The position numbers and the translations under genes were made by a program. Below are positions 6,917 to 14,251 of a stretch of DNA of 20,970 nucleotides, one piece after another (within the stretch, counting starts at the first letter, position 1; the number at the start of each line of letters is the position of its first letter). The notes under the pieces were generated by a model. That model was given only the letters and a program-made list of their open reading frames with translations, was not told where the DNA came from and did not search any database. Source of the DNA: Candidatus Absconditabacterales bacterium. Its GTDB lineage: Bacteria; Patescibacteriota; Gracilibacteria; Absconditabacterales; Absconditicoccaceae. The DNA lies in the NCBI GenBank assembly GCA_023228925.1, contig JALOAF010000019.1, positions 1 to 20,970 of the forward strand, written 5' to 3'.

Positions 6917-7760
6917 TTTTTTCTCCTATCAATAAAAATCCAGATGAAATATTTTTCGCCATTGGGTGAAATCTTAAAATAATATCCAAAAACTTTATTG
7001 GAAATAAAACTAACATGAAAAACAATTGAAAAACTGAAAATAATTTTTTAGATCCAAAACTAAACAATATTGCCAAAAAATCTTGTAATATCCATAAAAA
7101 ACCAGAAGCTGGTCCACCACTGACTTTGATACTTTCAATTTTAAAATCTTTAAATAATTCTTTTATACCTTCACTTGTTACTCTTGTAAAATCATAAGGC
7201 GAAGCATGAAAAGCTTGTATAAAAGGAAAAAAACAACAAATTTTGCCTCCAGGTTTTAAAACTCTTTTAATTTCCTTAACTATGATTTTTGGATCAGAAA
7301 CATGTTCCAAAACAGCTATATTTATAATATTATCAACAGAATTATCTGCAAAAGGCAATGTAGATATATCGCATACTATATTTACATTATCATAATCAAA
7401 AATATCCACATTTAAAATTTTATTATTAACATTTGAATTTCCACTTCCTAAATTTATAAAAATACTATTATTATCTTCTGATAAATTTTGTTTTATAAAT
7501 TTTTTCACTTGACCATCAACATATACTGGACTTATCAAATAAATTAAAAAATAATAAAACTTCGAAAATTTTTTTAATATATATTTAAGTTTATCCAGAG
7601 AATCAATAATATCTGCTTCATTCAAGTTACTAAAGTATATTTTACCATCCCTGTAAACATATTCTTTACAACATATTTTACATGCAAATTTATCATTTTT
7701 TTTATATAAAAAATTCTTGCATTTAGGACAAACTAAATTTTCTAAAATTAATTTATTCAC
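6903..7760 (-). CDS. Methyltransferase with N-terminal zinc ribbon
   Basis: A 285-residue protein. Residues 10-31 hold a CPxC...CxxC zinc ribbon (Cys11, Cys14, Cys27, Cys30) of the Trm112-like type that often precedes sugar-cluster methyltransferases. A class I SAM domain follows: INLGSGNSN at 102-110, a DISTLPFADNSVD stretch at 131-143, LEHVSDP at 151-157 and LKPGGKICCFFP. A hydrophobic segment near the C-terminus (about 225-260, ILQDFLAILF...FFMLVLFPI) may dock on the membrane. The start is a GTG at 7760, placed right after GAGGGTGAT; no ATG is open there. It starts 2 bases after the EamA-like gene ends and overlaps rffA by 14, so it is part of the same block. Substrate unknown; a methylated form of the branch sugar is possible. 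Confidence 0.8.
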   Translation of the reverse strand: MNKLILENLVCPKCKNFLYKKNDKFACKICCKEYVYRDGKIYFSNLNEADIIDSLDKLKYILKKFSKFYYFLIYLISPVYVDGQVKKFIKQNLSEDNNSIFINLGSGNSNVNNKILNVDIFDYDNVNIVCDISTLPFADNSVDNIINIAVLEHVSDPKIIVKEIKRVLKPGGKICCFFPFIQAFHASPYDFTRVTSEGIKELFKDFKIESIKVSGGPASGFLWILQDFLAILFSFGSKKLFSVFQLFFMLVLFPIKFLDIILRFHPMAKNISSGFLLIGEKNDTI

Positions 7761-7761
7761 A

Positions 7762-8133
7762 TCACCCTCTTGATACCCCTGACAATATTACCCCTAATAC
7801 AATGAAAAAAAGCCCTGCTAATTTAATTAAATTTGTCGGTTCTTTAAATAAAAAAACTGAAAAAATAAAAACCAAAACAAATGAAAGACTCATAAACGGA
7901 TAAGCATATGATAAATTAAATTTAGTCATAGCAGCCATCCAACATAAAGAAGCAAGAAAAGCTGAAATAAAACCTGATAAAATAAATGGATCAAAAAATA
8001 ATTTTAACAGAAAAAAGATTTTTTCAATTAAAACTTCCGGCATAACCCCATATTTAATTATTCTCCATTTAAGTACCAATTGTCCATAAACAGTAAAAAA
8101 TATAGTTCCAAAAATATATAAATAATTAATCAT
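7762..8133 (-). CDS. Four-TM EamA/SMR-type membrane protein, putative lipid-linked sugar flippase
   Basis: A 123-residue, very hydrophobic protein with four predicted membrane helices (about 3-20, 45-65, 73-92 and 97-118). Features of the small multidrug-resistance/ArnE-ArnF group are visible: GQLVLKW in helix 1, LSYAYPFMSLSFVLVFIFSVFLFKEP across helices 3-4, and IKLAGLFFIVLGVIL. In the aminoarabinose pathway ArnE and ArnF are thought to flip undecaprenyl-phosphate sugar. Here the gene sits between a sugar formyltransferase (8-base overlap) and a methyltransferase, with an ArnC-like GT2 close by, so the same role is inferred. It could be a homodimer, since only one small subunit is present. 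Confidence 0.72.
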   Translation of the reverse strand: MINYLYIFGTIFFTVYGQLVLKWRIIKYGVMPEVLIEKIFFLLKLFFDPFILSGFISAFLASLCWMAAMTKFNLSYAYPFMSLSFVLVFIFSVFLFKEPTNLIKLAGLFFIVLGVILSGVSRG

Positions 8134-8926
8134 TTTCCCAATATCCTAGTATATTAAATTCTTTGTTGTCAATTTTTATTTCTATAAAATCTTTTGGATC
8201 CTCATAATCTATTATAAAAACTCTTTCTCTGATTTTTATTCTTGGCATAGGAATGGGAGTAAATGCCTTTATAAAATTTATTAATTGTATTTCACTATTT
8301 ATATTATCAATATCTAAAATATAATCCTTTAAACTCCATTTCCCTTCAATAGATTCCTCATAATTATTTTTAACAATATTATAATCAGGATAATAATTCA
8401 CAATATTTTCTATAATTTTCTTTGATAAAAATCCTAGATTTTTCCTTATATTTCCATCATGTAAATATGGATTTAAAAGTTTTTCCTGAAATATCAAAGG
8501 ACCTGCATCTAATTCATTAGTTGCAATATGAGCGGATAATCCCAATATAATTTCTCCATTGAGTAAACTCCATGTAGTAGGTGTTGCTCCTTTGTGTTTT
8601 GGCAACAAAGAAGGATGTATATTTATTATTTTTTTAAATTTTGAAATATGTTTTTCTTTTAGGATTCTATGAAAAGAAAAAATAATACCCAAATCTGCAC
8701 TTTCACAATTCCATTTTCCTTTTTCCTCAATATATTCATATTTAATATTATTTGACTCACATATATTTTCAATACTATTTACTTCAAAGTATTTAAATTT
8801 TGATTTTTCTTGTCTGGTATATACTTTAATTAATTTAATGTCATTCAATTGTAATAAATACGATAGCAAATAATATCCATAACCGTTTAAACAAAAAATG
8901 ATAACTTTAATTTTATTTTCCATCAT
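8126..8926 (-). CDS. Sugar N-formyltransferase (ArnA-N-terminal/Fmt family)
   Basis: A 266-residue protein of the N10-formyltetrahydrofolate-dependent formyltransferase fold. INIHPSLLPKHKGATP and LDAGPLIFQ carry the catalytic triad Asn102, His104 and Asp140, the same numbers as in the E. coli ArnA formyltransferase domain when counted from the first Met. An Asp of the folate site region (SADLGIIFSFHRIL, 77-89) also looks normal. The C-terminal 60 residues (PMPRIKIRERVFIID) resemble the small barrel-like tail of sugar formyltransferases. A tRNA formyltransferase would be longer. The likely substrate is the 4-amino sugar of the RffA-like enzyme, either as dTDP-sugar or as lipid-linked sugar. 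Two adjacent ATGs (8926 and 8923) could start it. It overlaps the GT2 gene by 14 bases and the EamA-like gene by 8. Confidence 0.85.
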   Translation of the reverse strand: MMENKIKVIIFCLNGYGYYLLSYLLQLNDIKLIKVYTRQEKSKFKYFEVNSIENICESNNIKYEYIEEKGKWNCESADLGIIFSFHRILKEKHISKFKKIINIHPSLLPKHKGATPTTWSLLNGEIILGLSAHIATNELDAGPLIFQEKLLNPYLHDGNIRKNLGFLSKKIIENIVNYYPDYNIVKNNYEESIEGKWSLKDYILDIDNINSEIQLINFIKAFTPIPMPRIKIRERVFIIDYEDPKDFIEIKIDNKEFNILGYWEND

Positions 8927-9848
8927 CTAATATCCCATAAGTGTTTTTTATAATTGTATTAGGTCTGTTTTTCGTCTCAATAAATATTTTTGATAAATAA
9001 ATGCCTATTATACCATTAGAAAAAATGACTAATCCTCCAACAAACCAAATAGATAAAATCAAAGAAGTCCAACCTTCAATTTCGACTCCTAACATCAGTT
9101 TATTATACAAAAAATATGTTATAACTAAAATAGAAAAAATTAAAATAATAACTCCCAAGTTAAAAATCCAAATTAAGGGTTTAGCACTAAAAGAAGTTAT
9201 TGCGTTAATTGCTAAAGCAATCTTTTTACGAAAAGTATAAGTTGTACCTATCCTTAAAATTTTTTTTACTTGAACTGGAATTTGAATAAAACCAGTTATT
9301 TCCCATAATCCTCCAATAAATATTTCACTTTCCTGAAATTTAATAAGAGAATTTACATAATTTTTTTTCATTAATCTTGCAGTAATAATATTTTCAGGTA
9401 TTTGTTCATTTGAAAAAAAATTAAAAACTTTATAAAACAATTTACCTGTGATTTTTTCAAATATTTTTCCTTTTCTATCTCTTTGAACACCATAAACAAC
9501 ATCTATATCATCATTGCTATTAATGTTTTTCCAAAATATTTCTAGTAATTCTGGTTCTTCCTCTAAATCAACATCGATAAGAAATATATAATCTCCGGTA
9601 GCAAATTTTAATCCTGTCATCATAGCTTTATGATGACCAAAATTTTTTGAAAGGTTTATGATTTTAACATTTTTATCATTTTTCCAAAATTCAATTGCAT
9701 TTAATAATGAGTTATCGGGTGAACCATCGTTAACAAAAATTATTTCATAATCCTTTGTAATATTCAAAATTGTATTTAGAATCCTTTTATAAAATTCTTC
9801 AATATATTTTTCAGAACAATACAAAGTTGTAACAACTGAAATTTTCAT
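8913..9848 (-). CDS. GT2 polyprenyl-phosphate glycosyltransferase (GtrB/ArnC/DPM1-like)
   Basis: A 311-residue protein: GT-A domain then two membrane helices. VVTTLYCSEKYI opens the nucleotide-binding strand, VNDGSPDNS (39-47) is the first motif, SKNFGHHKAMMTGLKFATGD (67-86) is typical of GtrB/ArnC, and IDVDLEEEPE (91-100) contains the metal-binding DxD (Asp92, Asp94). C-terminal helices lie at roughly 226-248 and 263-287, followed by a short cytoplasmic tail with IETKNRP. Enzymes of this type move a sugar from its nucleotide carrier to undecaprenyl phosphate at the inner face of the membrane. Its ATG overlaps the stop of the WbqC-like gene (ATGA), with GGAG upstream. With the formyltransferase and EamA-like genes next door it probably loads the formamido sugar on the lipid. 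Confidence 0.9.
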   Translation of the reverse strand: MKISVVTTLYCSEKYIEEFYKRILNTILNITKDYEIIFVNDGSPDNSLLNAIEFWKNDKNVKIINLSKNFGHHKAMMTGLKFATGDYIFLIDVDLEEEPELLEIFWKNINSNDDIDVVYGVQRDRKGKIFEKITGKLFYKVFNFFSNEQIPENIITARLMKKNYVNSLIKFQESEIFIGGLWEITGFIQIPVQVKKILRIGTTYTFRKKIALAINAITSFSAKPLIWIFNLGVIILIFSILVITYFLYNKLMLGVEIEGWTSLILSIWFVGGLVIFSNGIIGIYLSKIFIETKNRPNTIIKNTYGILDDGK

Positions 9849-10540
9849 TTTTTTTCTCCGAAACTAATCATATAATCTTTATAATTAGGTCCAACATTAA
9901 AAATTAAATCTAATATAGAAACTCCATGTTCAAAATCACCATGTAACTGCTCATACTTTTTATAACCTGAATAATCCATCCACTCGATTTTTATATTTTC
10001 TCTTTCGAACAAATCCTTGTCTAAATAACATTTTGCTGCTGGGCCACTTAAATATATATTCGCATTGCATTGTTTACAGATATCTATTAAAGGTTCAGTT
10101 TTAGTGCCTGAAAAATAAAAATTTTCAGAAAATAATATCTTAGTTTTAATATTTAAAATTTTATTGATTTTTTTTATAAATAAATAATTAATCTTTGACA
10201 AATTTGAATCTTGATTATTTAAATATATTTCTTCAAAAACATCTGAATATGTATTAAAAAATTTAGATTTTGAATAATTAGAAACTAAAGCTTTCCAATG
10301 TTTTTTTCTCCAAATATTATTAATAACTTCAACATCTTTAATTTTTGTATTTAAATCAGCATGAACAGGAATAGTTAACCATTGTAATCCATTAATCGTT
10401 TTTATTTTATTTCTATTTCTCCAATCGTTTTTTGTATATTGAACACAATCATATAAAATAAATTCATCTACTGAATTAATAAAGTCAAAATATCCTTTCC
10501 AGGGAATATAATTTGATTGTAAAATTGCTATTTTTTTCAT
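9845..10540 (-). CDS. WbqC-like family protein
   Basis: A 231-residue protein with the WbqC family start IAILQSNYIPWKGYFD (residues 4-19), followed by DEFILYDCVQYTKNDWRNRNKI (25-46), WLTIPVH (54-60), HWKAL near 81-85 and YLSGPAAKCYLD near 161-172. The family is named from O-antigen clusters; biochemical role is not established to my knowledge, though it is often found with aminotransferase, formyltransferase and glycosyltransferase genes, as here. No membrane segments. AAGGT precedes the ATG. It follows the GT-C-like gene after a 60-base gap without features and overlaps the GT2 gene by 4 bases. Confidence 0.88.
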   Translation of the reverse strand: MKKIAILQSNYIPWKGYFDFINSVDEFILYDCVQYTKNDWRNRNKIKTINGLQWLTIPVHADLNTKIKDVEVINNIWRKKHWKALVSNYSKSKFFNTYSDVFEEIYLNNQDSNLSKINYLFIKKINKILNIKTKILFSENFYFSGTKTEPLIDICKQCNANIYLSGPAAKCYLDKDLFERENIKIEWMDYSGYKKYEQLHGDFEHGVSILDLIFNVGPNYKDYMISFGEKK

Positions 10541-10600
10541 TTAATTACCTTTGTATTTTCATTGTATTTTCATAATATTATACAAATTTTTTATTAATAA

Positions 10601-12571
10601 TCAATAAAATTCTATATAATTAATAGCTATACCCAATTTCCTGTTATCATCATTTAATCCAATTTCTTTTGGCGAAAATATATTTTCTAATTCTATCTCA
10701 AATAAATTTTCATTTTTTATAGTATCTTTTACCCTTACTTCAGTTTCAACTAATGAATTTTTAGTTTTTAAATTTAATATTTCCTTTTTATTAATTTTTA
10801 TAATCACATTTTGAAATGATCTACCATCAGTTAATACATTGAATTTTATTCGAATATTATTGATTTCATTTTTAGCGTTATTAATTTTAAATTTAAAAAA
10901 AGAATATTTATTATTGGTCCACACTCCCCAATTTTCAATGTCAGAAAACCCTGTCAGCTCTTTTTGATTTAAATTTCTATTTTTATTATTAAAATAATAT
11001 TTTGTATTTTTAACGAATTTTATTTTTTGATTACCAGAAAAATTTTCTGAAATATTATAATCATAATAAAAAATTTTGTAATTTAAAAAATTTTCTTCAA
11101 AATAAAAATCATTATAATACTCAAACGACATTTTTTCTGAATTTTGTAATATTAATACCGAATCACCCTGATAAAATTCTGGAGAATACCATTTCTTAAA
11201 GCTTAAATGGTAAAAAGGCTCTATGTCATTATTCACAAGGTTTATTGCATTTATTTGTGTTTTAAAATCGCTTAATACTGTCAAAACACCAGCATTCCAA
11301 TAAGTAGAATAACCATACTTAACATTTTTCTGGAGAAGATATTCCGCTAGTAGATTGTGAGAAGATTTATAATTTAAATTTTTTAAATTATAAAAATCAT
11401 TGAAACTTAACAAGAAATTAAACATAATAAAAATAGCAACCAAATATTTGAACCATTTATTTTTATTTTCAACAAACACAAAGTGAAATAAATAAACTAA
11501 AAAAATAATAACAGGTGTAAAAAAATATCTTGATGTAAATATATTAATAGATAAATCAGTAAAAAGATATAATAAAAATGTTATATAAAAAGAAATAGCT
11601 GAAAAAACAAAAATAGAAAAAAACTTATTATTTATATCTTTTTTATTTATTTGTTTTTTTAAAACAAATAATGAAGTAATTAACAAAAAAATAAATAAAG
11701 TAAATCTAAACATTATATATATACCAGTAATACTAATTATAGGAATTTTTATATCAGTATAGAAACCAAAGAAATAACTAATAGAATCGAACAAAAGCAT
11801 AAACTTATTCAAATAATTAGTATTCTCTAGTATAATAGGAACAGTTGAAGGCGAGATAAAACTCAAATTTTTTCTTAGCAGAAAAAAACAAATAAGTCCT
11901 AGAATTGACCCACTTAAAAATGTTAACATTAAGTTTTTAATGTTTTTTTTCTTATTTATATTTATTTCAGAAAAATACATATAAATAAAAGATACAACAA
12001 ATGGAATAAGAAAATTACTAATCCCCCTGATTCCAGATGCAGTTTGCAGAAAAAACAATAAAAAAATTATAATTAATTTCGTTTTATTTAATCTTTCAAT
12101 ATAGTTAAAAGACAAGTAAAAAATCAATAAAATCATTGTAGACATCCATGAATAAGCAGCTTGACCCAAAAGCGATTCTAAATAATATTCTGAAAATCCT
12201 GTAAGAAAAAAAACAAATATTAAAAATAAATCTGATATTTTTACTTTTTTATAAAACAACAAAAAAATTGCATACATTAAAAATAAATAACTTAAAAAAC
12301 TCATTATACCATGTAAAAAAAAACCGTTACTAAAAAATAAACGAAATGGTATAATATATATAATGCCAGTTAAAATCCATATATCATTTACATAAATCCA
12401 ATCACTTGGGAAAAAACTTTTTGTTCTTATTATTTCCTCTGTTAATAAATTGACTGTAGCAGCATCAGAATGAAACAAATTCTTATAACTCACAAACGAG
12501 TAATATGCAACATTAAAAACACTCAATAACAAAACAAAACATAAAATGTAATTTAAGCTTTTTTTCTTCAT
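10601..12571 (-). CDS. Large multi-pass membrane protein, GT-C-type glycosyltransferase candidate
   Basis: A 656-residue protein starting at the ATG at 12571 (AGGAAG upstream; the TTG one codon earlier is less likely). About ten to twelve membrane helices span residues 9-400, then a soluble C-terminal domain of some 250 residues rich in beta-forming and aromatic residues, probably outside the membrane. The first external loop after helix 1 holds FHSDAATVNLLTEEI (about 34-48), an acidic position where GT-C enzymes (ArnT, PMT, GtrC types) place their catalytic Asp. Such proteins transfer sugars from polyprenyl phosphate to a glycan on the periplasmic side, which fits the GT2, EamA-like and formyltransferase genes downstream. 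It lies just after the IS element. The GT-C call is from topology and context; a polymerase (Wzy-like) is less likely given the large C-terminal domain. Confidence 0.62.
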   Translation of the reverse strand: MKKKSLNYILCFVLLLSVFNVAYYSFVSYKNLFHSDAATVNLLTEEIIRTKSFFPSDWIYVNDIWILTGIIYIIPFRLFFSNGFFLHGIMSFLSYLFLMYAIFLLFYKKVKISDLFLIFVFFLTGFSEYYLESLLGQAAYSWMSTMILLIFYLSFNYIERLNKTKLIIIFLLFFLQTASGIRGISNFLIPFVVSFIYMYFSEININKKKNIKNLMLTFLSGSILGLICFFLLRKNLSFISPSTVPIILENTNYLNKFMLLFDSISYFFGFYTDIKIPIISITGIYIMFRFTLFIFLLITSLFVLKKQINKKDINNKFFSIFVFSAISFYITFLLYLFTDLSINIFTSRYFFTPVIIFLVYLFHFVFVENKNKWFKYLVAIFIMFNFLLSFNDFYNLKNLNYKSSHNLLAEYLLQKNVKYGYSTYWNAGVLTVLSDFKTQINAINLVNNDIEPFYHLSFKKWYSPEFYQGDSVLILQNSEKMSFEYYNDFYFEENFLNYKIFYYDYNISENFSGNQKIKFVKNTKYYFNNKNRNLNQKELTGFSDIENWGVWTNNKYSFFKFKINNAKNEINNIRIKFNVLTDGRSFQNVIIKINKKEILNLKTKNSLVETEVRVKDTIKNENLFEIELENIFSPKEIGLNDDNRKLGIAINYIEFY

Positions 12572-12596
12572 CAATCTTCCTTTTTTTTATTAAATA

Positions 12597-12654
12597 TTAT
12601 TTGTTCCTCATTTTTTTAAATATTTCTATTAATTTCATTTTCATATTTCCTTAA
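12597..12654 (-). pseudogene. Possible 3' remnant of the membrane protein gene cut by the IS element
   Basis: Between the IS left end and the GT-C-like gene, the minus strand holds short open tails: LRKYENEINRNI then a stop (12654-12616), and in another frame MKMKLIEIFKKMRNK then a stop (ending 12597). Either could be the last residues of the interrupted gene. Too short to decide; may also be plain spacer. Confidence 0.25.
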
Positions 12655-12667
12655 TGGAGTTCCCCCA
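12655..12667 (+). repeat. IS3 left terminal inverted repeat
   Basis: TGGAGTTCCCCCA at the end downstream of ORF B. It pairs with the right repeat at 13871-13883 with 12 of 13 positions matching. Confidence 0.8.
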
Positions 12668-12682
12668 TTTTAGGATACAAAA

Positions 12683-13551
12683 TTATGTATTTAAAATTTC
12701 ATATTCCTCAGGAGATAATCCTGCATTATTACTATGAGGTCTAACCCTATTATAAAATATATCTATGTATTTGAACAGACTTAACTCTAAATCCTTATGT
12801 GTCTTATAACTTTTTCTATAATATCTCTTCTTTTTTCAGTGTTGCAAAAAATGATTCTGCTGGTGCATTGTCATAGCAATTTCCTTTTCCTGAAAAACTT
12901 TTTCTGATTCCAAATAATTCCACAGTTTTCATTACTTCTTCACTTGTATATTGAGTTCCCTTATCTGTATGAAATATCAGTTTTTCTTTTCCGGATACTC
13001 CTTTCACCGCTTTTATCAGACAATCTTTCACAAGTTTTCCTGTTGCTCTTTTTGACACTTTCCAGCTTTTTATTCTCCTTGAATAAAGGTCCATCATCAT
13101 ACAGAGATAGGATTTCCCTTCCGCTGTCTTTATTTCTGTTATATCTGAGACTATGACTTTGTTCTTTTCTCTGACTTCAAAATTCTGTTTCACACAATTT
13201 TCAGCATTCTTTAAACAGTTTGCAGTATTTCTTTTATATTTTCTTTTTGTCCCTAATTCCGCCTGGATATTATTTTCTCTCATCAGGCGTTCTATTCTCT
13301 TCTTATTTACTTTATATCCCTTTTTCAATAATTCTATATGAATATTTGGACTTCCATATCTTCTTCCACTTGCTTCATATATTTGTCTGATCATCTTTAA
13401 AAGATTTATATTTGTTTTATATCTGGGACGCTCTTTTTTTATACTCTCTCTGTAATGTCCAAGTCTTTTTATTATAATAACATCACATATAAGAGATATA
13501 CTGTGTTACATCTTCAAATCATTCAATATATTCAGCTTTTCCTGTCTAGAG
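12683..13551 (-). pseudogene. IS3-family transposase ORF B (DDE integrase), broken
   Basis: The intact middle (13394-12816, 192 codons) has an HTH_21-like start (MIRQIYEASGRRYGSPNIH) and an rve integrase core with catalytic Asp84 (VSDITE), Asp144 (HTDKGTQYTS) and Glu180 (NAPAESFF), giving the D-35-E spacing. In the same frame upstream, residues such as QEKLNILNDLK and HSISLICDV continue toward ORF A but are interrupted by a TAA at 13508-13506. Downstream the reading stops at 12816, while the typical C-terminus (KSYKTHKDLELSLFKY, then NRVRPHSNNAGLSPEEYE) continues in another frame to a stop at 12683; one surplus base near 12817-12822 explains it. Two lesions make sequencing error for both less likely. 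Without them it would be translated as an ORF A-B fusion by -1 frameshifting. Confidence 0.82.
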
Positions 13552-13825
13552 ACCCGCAGATGGTTATAGCTTTTTTTAATATATCACGCTCTTCTCGAGT
13601 TCTTGCCAGTTCTTTCTTTAATTGCCTTATTTCTTCATTATCCTCTGGCTTGTAATTCGGATAATAGTCTTTTCTTGGTCCATATTTCTTACGCCATTGT
13701 CTTAAAGTTGACTCTGGCATTCCTAAATCTTCTGCGATTGCTTTTAATGTTGTATCCTGGGTATATACCAACTCTACTGCTCTTTTTTTGAATTCCTCAT
13801 CATAATTCTTATTATTTCTCTTCAT
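13532..13825 (-). CDS. IS3-family transposase ORF A
   Basis: A 97-residue DNA-binding protein. NYDEEFKKRAVELVYTQDTTLKAIAEDLGMPESTLRQWRKKYG (residues 7-49) is the helix-turn-helix of the HTH_Tnp_1 family, followed by a leucine-zipper-like helix (EEIRQLKKELARTREERDILKKAI, about 64-87) used in IS3 transposase oligomers. The ATG has GGAGG upstream, just inside the right terminal repeat. The run of seven A residues at 13577-13571 near the end of the ORF is in the right place and phase for -1 frameshifting into ORF B. ORF A looks intact, so it could still be made and act as a repressor of related elements, which is the usual role of free ORF A. Confidence 0.9.
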   Translation of the reverse strand: MKRNNKNYDEEFKKRAVELVYTQDTTLKAIAEDLGMPESTLRQWRKKYGPRKDYYPNYKPEDNEEIRQLKKELARTREERDILKKAITICGSLDRKS

Positions 13826-13870
13826 ATTTTATTCCTCCAGTTTTTATTATACACTTTTTATATCTTTTTT

Positions 13871-13883
13871 TGGGGGAATTCCA
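13871..13883 (-). repeat. IS3 right terminal inverted repeat
   Basis: TGGGGGAATTCCA on the plus strand, the complement of the left repeat with one mismatch. Coding of the interrupted membrane gene runs into it, adding the foreign tail GIPPKKDIKSV. Confidence 0.8.
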
Positions 13884-14251
13884 CAAAGAATATAAAATAA
13901 AATTGCCATAATATTATAAGAGATTATATCACCAAAAAAAAATGATACTATTCCGTTTATTAATGAAAAAGGAAAAAAAACAAGACCTTCATTAAAAAAA
14001 ATATTATTTCTATCCAAATTATATTGATAACTAGAGTCATACGGAAATCTTCCTCTATAAAAATTATTTTTAACCAAAGAATATCTGTGAAATTGTTCAT
14101 AACAGTCCCCAGGAGCCATCCCTATTACTTGACCTCCCTGTGAAGACAAATGAATCGAATTATTTATATTAAATACAAAACTTTTCCCTGAAAAATATAT
14201 ACCTATAAAAATATAAAATAACAGAAAATATAATAAATTTTTTTTAGTCAT
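13884..14251 (-). pseudogene. Membrane protein (GT-C-like) truncated by the IS3 insertion
   Basis: About 122 native codons remain, starting at the ATG at 14251-14249 with GGAGG five bases upstream (a TTG at 14263 is in frame but lies before this ribosome site). Residues from about 8-27 form a first membrane helix. The following loop contains GMAPGDCYEQFHRYSLVKNNFYRGRFP with an acidic Asp soon after helix 1, and then SYQYNL...FNEGLVFFPFSLINGIVSFFFGDIISYNIMAILFYIL begins the next helices. This layout resembles N-termini of GT-C/PMT-type glycosyltransferases with several hundred further residues. The frame runs into the IS and ends at 13847. The rest of the gene is not found on the other side of the IS apart from at most a few codons, so most of it has been lost. 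It overlaps the upstream glycosyltransferase gene by 8 bases. Confidence 0.72.

Larger units (their letters stand above)
12655..13883 (-). mobile_element. IS3-family insertion sequence, 1229 bp, probably inactive
   Basis: The element is bounded by imperfect 13-bp inverted repeats TGGAGTTCCCCCA and TGGGGGAATTCCA (one mismatch, TG...CA ends). It carries the two-frame IS3 layout: ORF A with a helix-turn-helix and ORF B with a DDE domain, ORF B in the -1 frame with an A7 run (13577-13571) near the end of ORF A. The flanks are TAA on the left and CAA on the right, so there is no exact 3-bp target duplication. It sits inside a membrane protein gene of the polysaccharide cluster. ORF B has an in-frame stop and a frameshift, so the copy probably cannot move by itself. 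Confidence 0.88.

Noticed and set aside
9001..9240. Plus-strand open frames here and at 2423-2608, 3889-4120, 5021-5233, 12944-13341, 13455-13791, 18631-18903 and 19129-19350
   Set aside because: Each lies opposite a well-supported minus-strand gene, has low-complexity composition and shows no motif or ribosome site.
13934..13942. Nine-A tract as a phase-variation switch in the truncated membrane gene
   Set aside because: Similar A/T runs are everywhere in this AT-rich window, and the gene is already destroyed by the IS element.
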